The notes under the pieces were generated by a model, which saw only the letters and a list, made by a program, of their open reading frames with translations, was not told where the DNA came from and searched no databases. 64,000 bases of DNA from Pseudopyrenochaeta lycopersici. Taxonomy: Eukaryota > Ascomycota > Dothideomycetes > Pleosporales > Pseudopyrenochaetaceae. The stretch lies in assembly GCA_003313425.1 (NCBI GenBank), contig NHZP01000027.1:434001-498000 (forward strand), written 5' to 3'. Below are positions 10,363-22,208 of the stretch, piece by piece; within the stretch, counting starts at the first letter, position 1, and each line of letters starts with the position of its first letter. The position numbers were made by a program, and so were the translations under genes.

Positions 10363-10917
10363 CCGTGTCCGTGCGCGCAACGCCCAGAGTCGCGCAACGC
10401 CCGCGAACCACCCCAACACGTCACCCAAAAATGAGGCTGTAGAGCACCCAAAATTGCTATTATTATAAGAATTTGTGGTGGAGTTCTGTAGTGATGCTTG
10501 TGATCAATTTGGCCTATTTAAATCTTGCTAGGAGGTTGACGCGTCGCGAGCTTCTTAATAACGCGCTTTTTCAGCCGCCTGTTAAAGCCTTCTCCTTCTC
10601 CCCTACTGCCTTAGCTGCCTCTCGCGCCATACGCCTCTCCTCCTTCATCTTCTCCTTCTACAGCTTATTAGATGCCTTTAACTTCTTTATATTTGCTTTT
10701 TTTTTAAGTTACTCCTCCTTCTCCTTACGCTCTATCACCTTCTAGCAAAACCTAGCCTTACGCCTCTTACTTAGTAACTAGAAAACAGCTCTACTATAGT
10801 ACTCCTCGCGCTGTTAGAGAGACAAAACCTATTACTTCTTCTTATATTTCTTCTTAGTAAGTAGCGCCTCCTTTACGCCTTAAAGCTTATAGTAGAGGAG
10901 CTTTATCTGTTATTCCT
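10363..10917 (-). mobile_element. pogo/Fot1 transposon remnant (3' end)
   Basis: Begins after a TA with CCGTGTCCGTGCGCGCAA, a terminus also found at 25284. Reading the minus strand gives the K/E/R/A-rich helical tail and A+T-rich 3' leader typical of the C-terminus of pogo transposases, and it resembles the corresponding part of the element at 22355-24465. The frame contains RIP-type stops. The 5' part is missing; the remnant abuts a LINE ORF1 fragment at about 10918. Confidence 0.6.
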
Positions 10918-11521
10918 GTGCTTGTCGTTCGCGAAAGCGTCGTGCCTGACCCTGCTGGCCGCCCGCTGGCTGCAACAGATGCCTATGTCTGCGTGGACGG
11001 CGGTTTGATTGAGAGGGTGTCGAGCTGCGCCTGGAGAGATCTAATCGTCTCCTGCAGTTCCACGATTTGGTCCTTGAGATGCTGTTGTTCTGATTGGAAC
11101 GTTGCTCGGTCGCTTTGGATGTCCTCGATGATCTTGTTCTGGTTCGCGATAATACTGTTTTACTGTGCTATCGTCTCTTTCAGGCTCGCAATTTCAGGCT
11201 CGCAATTAGTACTGCTAGTTCTCCTATCCCGGGGTATCCTCCTTCGGGAGCGCCATCAGGCGTGAGAGAGATGCGCCGGCCCGGGAATGGCGGTAGTTCA
11301 TGGTGCGTCGTGCGTCGCTGCGTGTTGGCTGGTTTGTCGTTCTGCGGCAGCTGCGATGCCGTGGCTTCGCTCCTAGCTTGTACTAGCCGCGCTGCTGCTG
11401 CTGTTCTTGTCGTCGGCAGCTGCTGGGCCTCGAGCGCCTTTGTAGTTTGCTTCCTAGTACGTTTGGCTGGCGGCGGAGGTGGTGTTGACGGGTCGTAGTC
11501 AGAGTCTGACAGCTCCGGCAC
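10918..11521 (-). mobile_element. LINE (Tad-like) ORF1 fragment
   Basis: The minus strand encodes an N-terminal basic P-rich part (MPELSDSDYDPSTPPPPP at 11521), then a coiled coil (IASLKETIAQ, IIANQNKIIEDIQSD, LKDQIVELQETIRSLQ) and a T(W)ASVAASGR segment characteristic of ORF1/gag proteins of fungal non-LTR retrotransposons. It is broken by a 14-bp tandem duplication that shifts the frame and by two TAG codons in RIP context. No reverse transcriptase follows in the window. Confidence 0.65.
11179..11206. repeat. perfect 14-bp tandem duplication
   Basis: TTCAGGCTCGCAAT occurs twice head to tail (11179-11192 and 11193-11206). Its length is not a multiple of three and it causes the frameshift in the LINE ORF1 fragment. 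Confidence 0.9.
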
Positions 11522-11944
11522 GACGTTCGGTGATCCGCACGGACCACCTTGCAGCGGGAACTAGCTAAGCGAGCGTCCGCGGTCCGAGTAAAAGAATATC
11601 CGAGATGAATACCCTCCTCTTCAACAATCCGAAAGTTTCTTTTGGCCGACGTTCATGGCAAGGGTGTGGTCAGAGCGGGTCGGCTACCCTCCCTTCCTGT
11701 GGTGGCCATGTTGGACAGTACGCCACTTCAATACCGTTTCTTACCACCTCAGCACAATGCTTACGAAGCCTTAAGAATTCTTTCCAACGTTGTGCACTGG
11801 TCTCTACTAATTAATGCCCAGCCGGTACACTAATAACAAGTCACTTCAATATTGTGCATTTGTATTATCCCTCACCAGCTGTGCAAGCAGCCGTGCACTA
11901 GTGTTTCTTCCCTGAGCGTCTACTGCTCTAAGCTGAAAAGTAGT
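11522..11944. other. spacer with TIR-like motif
   Basis: No gene. At 11671-11685 it carries CAGAGCGGGTCGGCT, a string also at 48287-48301 and, inverted with one mismatch, at 28716-28730. It may be a DNA-transposon end. Confidence 0.4.
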
Positions 11945-12300
11945 TCAGTCATGCCAGAACCTTGAGAACCAGAGGTCTGCCATCACTGACTGCTGAACAG
12001 ATGTGTAGCGGTCTAGGCATGCTTGAGTAGTTGGATGATCTTGCCCAAGAGTAGTCTGATAGCCAGCGCAGGCTCGTTTGTAGAGAGGTAAAGTATCTTC
12101 GTACCGTCGCTGGAGCTACAAGAGATACGCAACCCAATAGACGCTCATCAGCGTGTCTGGGTGCTCCTTTCCTAACACCTTCTCCCTCAGCGCCAGCGTC
12201 TCTCGATCCATCTTCTCTGCCTCCGCGTACTTCCCCCGACTGCTCAGTGCCACTTGTCCTCCCAACGTCAGCATCACAAATACTATAAGCCGAAAATACA
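11945..12300 (-). pseudogene. TPR-repeat gene relic (kinesin-light-chain type)
   Basis: One frame reads GKYAEAEKMDRETLALREK, VLGKEHPDTLMSVYWVAYLL, a single TAG (12116-12118), then RRYEDTLPLYKRACAGYQ, TTLGQDHPTTQACLDRY and stops at 11945. These are two to three tetratricopeptide units of the TPR_10/TPR_12 kind that form the C-terminal sensor of many fungal NB-ARC or NACHT proteins. No nucleotide-binding domain is left upstream. It is best read as the surviving 3' end of an NLR-like gene. The lone stop may be C-to-T mutation. Confidence 0.72.
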
Positions 12301-12569
12301 CATCTCCCATCCCATTCGAACACAATTCAATATGTACGAATGACAATAAAATCACTCTCATTACACCATGTATACTCCAAGATCCTTCTATTTGTAATGA
12401 ACGCTCCAGCCAAAGAGCTGTGTAGAATGCTCACATAATTAACATGTGAGGCGAGTCAGGTAGAACTCAAGAGGGTCCTAGCCAAGGACCAAGGATGACT
12501 GGACCTGTTGTCTTGACACCTTGCGTTCATTTGTCAGAACAGGCGACACCTTATATCAATCGTCTCCGG
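12301..12569. other. spacer
   Basis: Intergenic sequence between the TPR relic and the 3' end of the VIT-vWA gene. Nothing recognised. Confidence 0.4.
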
Positions 12570-15500
12570 TCAATGCGCATTCGGCATACGCCTTTGTGGC
12601 TCATATCTAACGCGTTGTTGCGCATATCCAACACGTTGTTGATCATTGTCTGAGCCAACGAAGCCGGGTTCGCGCTGTATTCTATAATAGCCAGTATCAG
12701 GTTGTATTGACGAAGTGAGACTTGGGGACGATTGCGATTGCCACGATGCGGAGGCTGAGAAAGGTGAGTGCATCTGCGATGATGGATATGACGAGTTTTG
12801 ATCTGGCGCCAGCGGTGGCCCGGAGGATGAATGTCCTGACCCTGGTGATTGCCCCCATGAATGACCGATGAGCCGGTGTGGTGGTACCTGTGAGAACAGA
12901 GGTGCTTGATATAGCTCCTGAGCCTGCTGCGTGGGATATGCTGAAGATTCCAGGTCGCGTTCATACTCCGATAGCGTAGACGAGAAAGGCGGAAAGGCCA
13001 TCCGTCGTGTGTTATATGATGGCGACTGCTGCGAGACGTCGTATGGATGCAATGTAAACTCCGATTCTTCCATTGACGGCGAACATTGCAACGGTGCAAC
13101 AAAACGATCTTGTATACTGTTTGGCCCGTATGATGGGTACGCATTTTGCATAGACGTTGATCCATACCGCGAATGCGGTGCCTCCAAAGCTATTGAACGG
13201 TACGGTGACTGCACAGTTGGCATGTTGTGTGGCCAGTCTGTCAGGTAGGAATCTTGCCTTCCAGCTAAGGTATAGGGGGATTGTGGTGTTGTAGATGAGG
13301 GCGCATATGAGTGTGAGGTACTAGTCAAGGAAACGCTTGAACGAGCTGCAGTTTGAGAGAAAGGAACATGTCTACGCTTAGCTGGAGTAGCTAAACGCTG
13401 GGAGCGACTAGCAGTGTTTCGAGGCGGAGCAGCTATACGCGGGGAGGAAACGGCGGTATTATAAGAGGGAGAAGCCGCAAGTTGGGACGAAACATTGGTG
13501 CGGTTTTGCCCACGGTGCGCACTGGAATTGTTCCTAGAAGTCTGGAGGCGTCAGTAAGTTCAAAGTAGTAGATGTTGTTCATTCAACAGAAGTTAGGTTC
13601 GTTGAAAGTATCCTTGGTCTGCGGTGCAAAGCAGTTCAAGGACCTCGCGACCTGGGTATGGGAATGTTCGAAAATGGCTTACCTCAGTCTCGGCTGAGTG
13701 AACACGTAGCTGTGTCTCTTGTTCATGCTTACCATCGCCTTGTAAGACCGTCTCGCTTGCTGGAGACATCCTGAAGTGCGTATCTGGAGGCGTTTCGCTG
13801 GATGGTGACTTCCTTGAGGCAGTGAAATTGGTAGTGCTAATAGCCATCGGCGTTCCGGACTTGTTCGAAGGTTGTATTTGACCTAAAACAGCCGTTCTTG
13901 ACGCTGAAGAATCTTCTGAGTTGGGTGTCTCACTTTTGCTCATGCTGAGCTTGGAATTCGCGTCTGCTTTCAAATCTGGCTTCCAGTTTCGTCCAGCCTC
14001 CTCATCAAGATTGGTCCTGTGAGCCTTTTTCTTTACCACACGTTGCAAGAAGTTTTCGGCCTTTTTAACGACTATGTCTCTTTTGACCGAGAGTGGGATC
14101 GCCTTCTTCACGTACGCGATGCAAACGACAGTTTCACAAACTCGTTTCCGATCCTTTTCCGGAACATGGGAAAGACGACTCTCAGTGATCCGACCTAAGG
14201 CTTCCATGACATCCCCGTTGAAGCATCGAAGAATACTCGAGAAGACTTCACCCGATAGAGGTGATGATTGTTCGGAGAAACCGATTGCCCCGTCATGGTC
14301 TTGCTGTGCTGATAGCTGCTCAATGTCGATAAGCGCTTCTGACGTACCATATGCGCCACCGTCTGCACGGGAAGAATGTTGACCGGATGAAAGCTCACCG
14401 GCTTCACTCCTACCATTGGGTTCGTTTCTCGCTCCTGATCCACCTCCAGAGTCGCCTGCTGATCCGCCTTGTCCACCGGATCCGCCTCCAGATCCACCTC
14501 CAGACCCACCTCCACCTCCAGATCCACCTCCAGATCCGCCTCCACCGAATCCTGAGCCGCCACTGCCGTGCCCATTGTCGTCGTCCGGATGATCGCGTCT
14601 TGGTGGTAAGTCAAAAGCGGGAGAGCCTGTCCGCGGCTTCATGAGCTCGTTTAGCTCTCGTCGATTGTGGCCAAGTCGATGAATGATGCTTTCTCGCTCT
14701 GTTGGATTCAATGCACCAATACCAACGAAGCTTGTCCACTTGCTTACCAACCCCCAAAGTATAGCAATGTGCTCTGCTTCTCGATCGATCGCCTGCGCTA
14801 GACTCGCTACGTGTCCCCGTGCTATCGATGCCAGCATGGGGTCATGGAGCCAGCTGTACCCCATCTCTATATCGTTCAGTAGAGCCTTCGCTGCAAGTCG
14901 ATGGAAAGTGGGCTCTCTGGCGCCGACATGTTCGATAGGGATCTCGGTGCTCGACTTTTCACCCTCATATGTCAGGCCTTCCACAATGACTGCCTGGTAA
15001 GAATCTACTGGACCGTCGATGAGGAAATACGCTGTCGTGCGCGCAAAGCCATGGGTGACCGGGAGGTAGTGAGGTGATTGAATGATTTTCCTAGAGCCTT
15101 TCGGTACAACATCTTTGTGGACAAGGAAACCGGAATTGAGGTGCAAAGTCTTGTCTCTGTCCTTCAACTTGAATGTAATCTTCCATTCGGATGAGGTCCG
15201 CACGGCATCTAACATTCGTACCACGCGGTCATCCCACTGTTCGGGAGCGTCGACAGCGACGACTTCTGCGAATCCGCCTCCATGTCTTCCGATTCCCTGG
15301 ACAAGCTGGTGTGAGACCCCGTCCCCGATGCCGAGCGCAAAGAACCGGAGTGCGTCACCATACTTTTCTTTTGCAGTCTTCACATAATCAAGAACTCCAC
15401 CAACGTTCCAGACTTCACCGTCGGTAAACACTACCACTTGCGTGGTGTAAGTCTTTCGAGTTCTGCTAGCTGTCTTATGTAGAGCGTTTTGTATCTCAGT

Positions 15501-16745
15501 GCCGCCCATATCTGCTTTAATTTCGGAGATATATCGCTGAACTTTATCTCGACTTTGTCCGTCGATTGGCATAGACTGAGTCCATAATGAAGCAAAAGTG
15601 CTACCAAAGGCGCAGATATTGAAGAGACATCCGTCGTGGAGCTCGCGAACAAATATTCGGAGTGCACGCTTTAGAGATTCGATCTTTGTGTGCATTGATC
15701 CAGAACGGTCCACAAGCAGGACAATTTCCGATTTAGGTCGTGGGGGTTGCTTTCGTAATCCGAAGAGATCTCTTGGAACGAATGATACCTGAAGAGCAGT
15801 GAGGCCTTGATAGTACTCGAACGATTCCACAAGCGCCCGCGGAGACAGGAGGTTGGGGATTCCGTCGTTGTCGGACGGTGCTGTCTTGATCATCAGGACA
15901 AAGTCTTTGTCCAAAGTTGCCTCACTCATTGATAGAGTTGCTCTTGCTTTGGTGTTGTCGTACTTTGGCTTAGACGGTGGATTGGCCAAATCGCGAAAGA
16001 GTGCCGTCGACGCCTTCGAAGCTGCAAAGCCTATCTCAAACCCAATCGGATGAGTGCGACTGCTTAGAACTCTGATGGGAAGCGGCATCGATACGTTGAC
16101 CTGGACCTTGATACCGCCTTCGAGTTGCGTGCGGTGTTTTGATGTCAGGCTACTCGAATAGCTCTCTGGAGGCGTTCCGTAACGAGGAGCAACCGAGGAT
16201 GGGATCGTGAGCACCAGGCCATCGCCGCCAATATCGGCTTTCAGCTCCGTAAGATACTGGATTTCAACCTTGACATCTTCATTTGGCTGTATATTTCCTA
16301 TGGCTATCTCAAAGACCTCTGATGTATGCTGTTCCAGAAGAGACGCTGCCCTCTCGTCCCTGATCGCGTCATCATATTCCTGCTGGGCGATTTCTTTAGA
16401 TCTTAGCACCCCTTCTATCGTCTCTGCTCCATGCCAACATCGGAATGCGGTTATGACTGATTGGTGGTATAATGGGAAGCAGTACGACACCTCTTTGATG
16501 AGTTGATCTGAATTGTTCGAAAATATTTGGGTGAGGGTGGTGCTGGAGGTAGTGTTGACTACAGTGACGTCTGCAGATGCTTCCACGTGTGGCAGGTACT
16601 CACGGGAAGCTGTGTTGCTGACAGTGTTCAGCTGCCTTGTTATTGTGCGCGGTATGTGCGCCGTTTTTGGTGAGTTTGGTTCGTAATGGCCCACTTCACG
16701 CTGAAATTTCCGTTGAAAGAATAGGCCAGCTCGTATGGCTTCCAT
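12570..16745 (-). CDS. VIT and von Willebrand factor A domain protein
   Basis: Two exons, 13683-16745 and 12570-13541, joined across a 141-nt intron (donor GTAAGC, acceptor GACGCCTCCAG) that keeps phase 0; about 1344 residues. The start is the first ATG (16745); the open frame before it has no ATG. An inter-alpha-trypsin VIT domain lies near residues 50-190 (YLPHVEASADVTVVN, FPLYHQSVI, IGNIQPNEDVKVEIQYL, PSSVAPRYG). A vWA domain follows at about 340-520 with a complete MIDAS: DRSGS near 346-350, GGTEI near 415 and FTDGE near 440. After a VIT-type tail comes a Gly/Ser tract, then a segment with the SRLSHVPEKDRKRVCETVVCIAY region and a long S/P/Q/Y-rich disordered tail supplied mainly by exon 2. 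Fungal VIT-vWA proteins are widespread but functionally obscure; metal-dependent ligand binding is the only safe inference. No RIP damage. Confidence 0.85.
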
Positions 16746-17035
16746 GTTGCAAACGTGCCGGGGATGCGAGAAGTTCAATGAAGAGAAGAACGCTCTTCGC
16801 AACTCAAAGAAGAGAGGGGCGGAGCAAAGGACGATGCCCCCTCACCGGTGTCGTTAGCGCGATATCCGGATTGGGGGCTGTGTAAGAGGCTTGAAGGGGT
16901 CCATGCTAATTGGTCGTCGACGTTTCAGCCTTGCGACGAAAACCTGTCGTGAGCCGCCGTAGAATATAATGGGCACTGTCCTCAAAAGCTTCACAGGTCG
17001 ATTAACGTACATCACCCGTCACATCGGTGAGAAAC
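16746..17035. promoter_or_regulatory. divergent promoter region
   Basis: The 290-bp gap between the start codons of two divergent intact genes must hold both promoters. No TATA box or other element stands out. Confidence 0.45.
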
Positions 17036-19402
17036 ATGGCTTTGCCGATATCGATTGGCGATGCGATCTTGCTATCCAGATTGGCATACCGCCTTGGCCA
17101 CACGCTGACAGTCGGCCGAAGACAAGCCCCAGCGGAGATACAAGAAGTACAAAATCAACTTTTCTCCTTGAGTAATGCCCTAGATTCCATCGCGCAAATT
17201 ATGCAGCCAGCACATTCGGAGATATCGTCCGGCGAGCCGCAGGAAAATGAAACCACAGATGCGAGCAACCAGGCACAGGCGCTGTTAGAGGTAATAAAAA
17301 ACTGTCGCCGAACGTTGGACAAGTTGGAAACTTTCGTACAAAGATTCGACAGTAACTCTCTCGATGCAGGAGCTATCACAGCGGAGGACGCTGCAAGCAG
17401 GAAGTGGAGAGACGGTATCCGCGCGAATTGGAAGAAGATTAAATGGACCATGGAGGGTGAAGAGCTCAATAACATGAGGAAAAGCCTTTATGTGCATGTT
17501 GCCGCCCTGAATTTACTTCTATCTGGGCAAAATAGGTAAGCCATCCTGCAGGAGTGTCAGCATGAAACGGTTCACTCGCCTGACAGCATAGCTCGAAAAC
17601 GCACTCTATGGGAAATTCTCTCGATGAGTTACACACCATGATGAAGGATGTTCATTCGTGGTTTGAGGAGAACTTGAAGGGTCGTCAAGCCATATTTGCT
17701 ATGGGCGATTCGAGTGTTTTCGGAGCAGGTTCTGTTGCGACCCAAGGGACACAACATCTAATCTTTGAATTATCTGCAATGTTACCCTCGGATCTTGGGC
17801 CGATCCTGCTCTGTCCGCGTGCCTCGTTTCGAGACGGCTGGACGCAAGCATTTTACGGTACTGCGCAGGGACGCGCAGGCATATTCCAATGCCATTGTCC
17901 GCAACCAGACAGGGATGGTAATATCGGCCCTCATACAGAAGCAGTTCAGTGCTCGTGTAAGCCGAAATTACTCCATCACGGCGCGGCTAATGACCTAACT
18001 TGATTATAGTACTCGCGATAAGTCTTTTGGTCCAACTCGCTGGCACGAGGCGCACATGGCAGATATTTTGCCACGCGAGGAAAGTGACCCCTTTCATGGT
18101 CGCGGGTGTGGCTTCTCAGGGTAAGCTTCAGCCCGGCATCGAGCGGGGTTCGTAAGCTGACCAGTCTGCTATGGATCTTGGAATATTCCAAGAGCATATC
18201 GACGCGCTAGCCACGGTTCAAATTCACAGGTCTTTGAAAAAAAACTTGAGCAACTCATTTGTTTCCCGTTCCCTGTCGAAGAGAGGCATCGATGTTTCAG
18301 TTCTGGATATTAAAAGGTCAGTAGGCAAGCCAAGCAAAGCATTTAAATCGTTGAAGGATACTAAGAACATAGAAAGTGACATGTCGCAATTGAACGGTAC
18401 GATTACGTCCGCTACTATACACTCCAACGGGCAATGGTTCATTCAAGACTCGATCGATACCGTCCAGATGCTGCATTATCGAACAAGAGCGGGGCTGGAA
18501 CAAGGGGGTAAAGAAGCAGACTTACTGCATCAAGCTCACTGTGAATTGGTACTGGGCGTTCGCCCTGAGTCCGCAGGAAGCGCCAAACTGATTGTCCGAC
18601 GTAAGTTCAGCCGCCCGTTTCAAAGCACATAAGGAGAGAAACGCAGTTGACAGTGCTAAGTGGATAGAAACACAAGCCAATCCCACGACAGCTCGTCTAA
18701 ACTCGTGAAAATATTCGACATCATTTGCCAGTCTGAGAACTCTGATGGATCGAAAGATTGCATTGAATGCAACTTGATAGAGATATTGTGTGTAACTTCC
18801 GGTGGTGAGCTAATCCGAGATTTGAAGTGCAATGGAGAACAGCTTGCTGACGGGATGGCAGTGGCCGAGAAGTTGTTCACTGCAATCAGGTCAGTTACAC
18901 ATCAACTGCAGGTGCACTACCTTCAATATCCGCGGCTAGGTGAGGAGGTTCTGGTAGAAAGGTGCGTCTTCTTGCTTTAACATCCTACACTGTTGAGCAG
19001 CTAAAATTTCACAACAATGGATAGACTTTGCGCAGACATCCTGATCGACCACACGTATCTAAGCGCTCCTAGCGTGCTTGTTGTCCTCGATTCAGAAACG
19101 AGATCGTACCGCTTAATTCTGCGGAGCAGCTCGCTTGACTCAGTGGTCACAATGAAGTGTAAGTCTCCTTGAATATAACTGATATAATTATAACAGTTGT
19201 TGACTTAAATATAGTACCTATTGTCTTTGTGAATAGGCTCAACCAAGGCTCGGCCTTAGAAAGTGAAACGTGGTTGCAGACGACTATTGTCAATCATGAT
19301 ACAGAAAGCTCGACAATAGAGACTCGTCTCGCTCGGTTTCCGCAGGAGCTTTTGAGCGTGCCAAGCGCGCAACTAGAACAGTTAAGCTTGTGCGAAGAAT
19401 AA
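17036..19402 (+). CDS. protein with fungal STAND-type N-terminal domain, about 7 exons
   Basis: The start MALPISIGDAILLSRLAYRL, with PAEIQEVQNQLFSLSNAL a few residues later, matches the helical 'fungal N-terminal domain' found at the head of many STAND/ankyrin-type proteins. Exons that fit in phase are 17036-17535, 17592-17954, about 18011-18118, about 18171-18600, 18661-18961, 19025-19158 and 19215-19402. Most introns are 55-63 nt with GTAAG or GTGCG donors. Exon 2 has a CHC...C cluster (near 17890-17950). Junctions between 17954 and 18171 are ambiguous, because two frames are open there. No nucleotide-binding or repeat domain is recognisable; the second half (LATVQIHRSL, VHYLQYPRLGEEVLVE, ADILIDHTYLS) is unassigned. 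It shares a short divergent promoter with the VIT-vWA gene. A role in non-self or stress signalling is inference from the N-terminal family only. Confidence 0.62.
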
Positions 19403-19923
19403 GAATAGAATTGTTACAGAGTTAATAAAATCTACCCTGTTTTGTTAGTATAGTACAAAGACTTTTTCTTTGTAAGGGTCTGTGACTAGAAAGTGTCCCT
19501 AGAGTTAGTAGGCTTAATATATAATACCTAATTAGGAGCTGAGAGTTAATTTTCTAGAAGAAGTAAGAAGACTAGAAATATTTAGTATAAGACACAGTAA
19601 AATAGTAAAGAGCAGGTACTATAATGTACTTATTAAAGACAGTGTAGTAGTTTTTGGAACGTAGCACAACAAAAGGTGCACTAATAGTAGCAAGATTAAG
19701 ATAATCTACTAATATAGGCTAAGTAATATAGGTAAGTTATTTGTGTAGTATTCGTAATTGGTATTACTACTCTAGTAGTAATTAGAGCCGATAGTGTAGA
19801 ATGGGGAGGAGGAAATTTTGTCACACATGTGGCCAGCCGATCTAAGCAGGCGCAAATGGACGTCCAAAAGCTTGCGGCACGCATTGAAGCGCAAGAGCCA
19901 AGTGGGATTAGAGCAGGATTTAA
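19403..19923. other. AT-rich RIP-decayed DNA
   Basis: Dense TA/TTA/TAG content and no open frames beyond chance length. It is probably old RIP-mutated repeat DNA; the ancestral element is not recognisable. Confidence 0.5.
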
Positions 19924-20384
19924 CTATAACGTCCCTCCCTGCGTGCCGCAAAACCCTGCGTGCCGCAAACCCACTAGTGCTTTTCATCATAACAAAGCTA
20001 ACAATAATTAAGAGGCGCAGATAATCTTAGAATAGAGACATTAAATTCTAAGTTTTATATAAACTATATATCTTCTATAAAAATCCCTTCCTTAGCCTAT
20101 AATATTATAATTTACTATAAGTATATTTACTAGTATTACTTTAGATAGCCTTAGATTTACTAAAGAGTTAATATATTTTATCTAAAGCTTTATTAAGCTA
20201 TAGATAGATATAAAAAGATTCTATACTAAGCGTAGTACTTAAATATTTAAGCTTATTATAGTACATGCTAGATAGTACCCGCAGCTTATATACTCTAGAG
20301 CCTAGTTTTCGCTACCTGTGGCTCAGTCTTTCCTACTTAATAATTTTCTTCCTACGTTCCCATTGAATTCAGTATATCTCGACA
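19924..20384 (+). repeat. repeat copy A, inverted relative to 28737-29357
   Basis: From about 19924 (AACGTCCCTCCCTGCGTGCC) to 20384 this segment is the reverse complement of 28737-29357 with many transitions. Copy A lacks about 165 bp present in the middle of copy B, and it has a local duplication of TGCGTGCCGCAAA. Copy B is directly followed by a hAT transposase relic, so the repeat may be a hAT-derived segment. Confidence 0.72.
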
Positions 20385-20981
20385 AGGTCAGGGCAGGTGC
20401 GGTTCGGCCATGGCCGTTGTTGGTGGTGGCGACAAGCTTATTATCGCGCTGTAGTGAGAGTTATTTGCTCGGCTGTGGCTGTGGTAAAGAGGCTGTGCAG
20501 ACTTGACGCCTTTCCAATTCAGTCTAGCAGGGTGAAGGCTGAGAACGCTCAGCTTCAGCCAACATCACATCTCTGCTCTCCTCCAGTACTGTACAATTGC
20601 CCTTCCTACATTTCAAACTCGACTTGGAAGCATTTGGTGCAGAGACCGATCTTTTGCGACCTTTTCCCTGATGCAAAGCGACTTGTTCTTCGCTCATTCG
20701 GTTGCATCCATAAAGCTGGACAACTCGCAGTACCAGCGTCTTAGGCACTCACCCTGATGCATTGCGGTGCTTAGGTCTGCACATACGTGCTTGATCAGGT
20801 TATGCTTTATAGACGATTATAGTAATACAGCTATTAGTACTAAACGATACTGGCGAGATTAGTCTTACTGAAGAATTGCTCTAAGAGATTCCCTAGTATA
20901 TAATCCTATTATATATATAGGGGGCTACTACTAAAGAGGTTAACTCTAAAGATATAACTAATAGTTTAGGTATAAAAAGCC
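20385..20981. other. spacer, no gene supported
   Basis: A moderately GC-balanced patch (about 20390-20780) without recognisable domains, then AT-rich sequence up to the next transposon end. Confidence 0.4.
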
Positions 20982-20983
20982 TA

Positions 20984-22104
20984 ACGTGTGCCACAAGCGA
21001 GCGCCGCGCACAAGCGAGCGCCGCACCCCACCAAGTTTGAGCACCTCTACCAGCGTACAGCTTAACTATAAATTCAAGTACTCTATAGATATTAATATGC
21101 AAGCTTAAGTAGCACCTATAGTATCGTTTTTACACGTGCGTAAGTTATGCCTAGTCTCCCTGCACCTTTTACAGCGTGATAGAGCCTGGCTGCTAAGGCC
21201 TAATTACTCCCTACTTTAACGCATTTCACGCCTAATCTGTTAATTAACCTCTTATTAAGTAGCTATATCCTCTCTAACTCCCTTTATTAAGACTCCTCCT
21301 TTCTAAATCTACTTTCTCTTACGCTGCTTTCGCTGAGTTACTGCCTTATTAGCCTTCTTAAGGTTATTAATCCTACCCTCTATTAGCTTAGCTCTATATG
21401 CCCCTACTATAGCCCCCTTTATAAACTAATTAAGCGCCTTAATAATTAAGGCTAGTAATAAGCTCTTATGCCGTCGAACGCGATCGCTAATTAGAGTCGA
21501 TTAAGCCTTAAACTTACGTAGGTTCCTTGGTGTTTAAGGCTCCTAGAGAGCTCCTTACTAAGCTCCTTGCTAAGCTCCTAACTGAGCTCCTAGCTGAGCT
21601 TCTTCCTAAGCTCCTAACTAAGCTGCTGGTCATGGCGTACGTAGCTGGACATCTAGCCTTGATAAGATAACGTCTGGCTGGAGATAGCTAATTTATGCTA
21701 ACCTGACCTCCACCACGCGTTAATAGCAGCTTATTAGCTATATTATAAATAGCTGTGTACGTAGGCGGAAATCTACGTTAATCTAGATTAAGTATATAAT
21801 TAACTATTACCTCCTCTTCTAGCTAGGTAAGCCTCCTTAAGTTAAGCTAGTAATCGCGTTAAGCAGTAGTCCTAGCGCGTCAGCGACGGATTGTTCTTTT
21901 AGACTTGTTAAAGATTGCTGCAGCAGGCTAGTTACTACTAATTTAATGCGTATAAATAACTAAGATAGTAAGCTAGATATCTGCTTTATTTAAAGGCATT
22001 TAAAGAGCGTAGTGTTAAGCTATTATACGTTAAGATAAGAGAGGTGCTCAAACTTAGTAGGGTGCGGCGCTCGCTTGTGCGCGGCGCTCGCTTGTGGGAC
22101 ACGT
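20984..22104 (-). mobile_element. 1.1-kb pogo/Fot1-family derivative
   Basis: Bounded by TA duplications (20982-20983 and 22105-22106) and by terminal inverted repeats starting ACGTGTGCCACAAGCGAGCG and, inverted, ACGTGTCCCACAAGCGAGCG. The TIR itself contains the unit CACAAGCGAGCGCCGC twice. The inside is the inverse of the element at 43256-44649: a 12-bp AGGAGCTCAGCT-type minisatellite (about 7 units near 21540-21625), the transposase segment around 21655-21690 and the N-terminal HTH region near 21750-21900, all with RIP stops. It is a non-autonomous, deleted copy. Confidence 0.82.
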
Positions 22105-22208
22105 TAGTTATAATAAGATCTAGTTCTATAGAGAGTAGGCTAAGCGTAATAGTGTCAGATAGCGTTGATTAAATATGCTAGCTGAGAAACGAAATACAGC
22201 ATGGTAGT

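Noticed and set aside
14195..14644. Open frames on both strands over the Gly/Ser linker of the VIT-vWA gene
   Set aside because: Low-complexity shadows; the main frame has the conserved domains and a clean splice junction.
20397..20748. Overlapping frames of 74-115 codons on both strands
   Set aside because: No recognisable motif, and neither strand has a convincing start context or introns.
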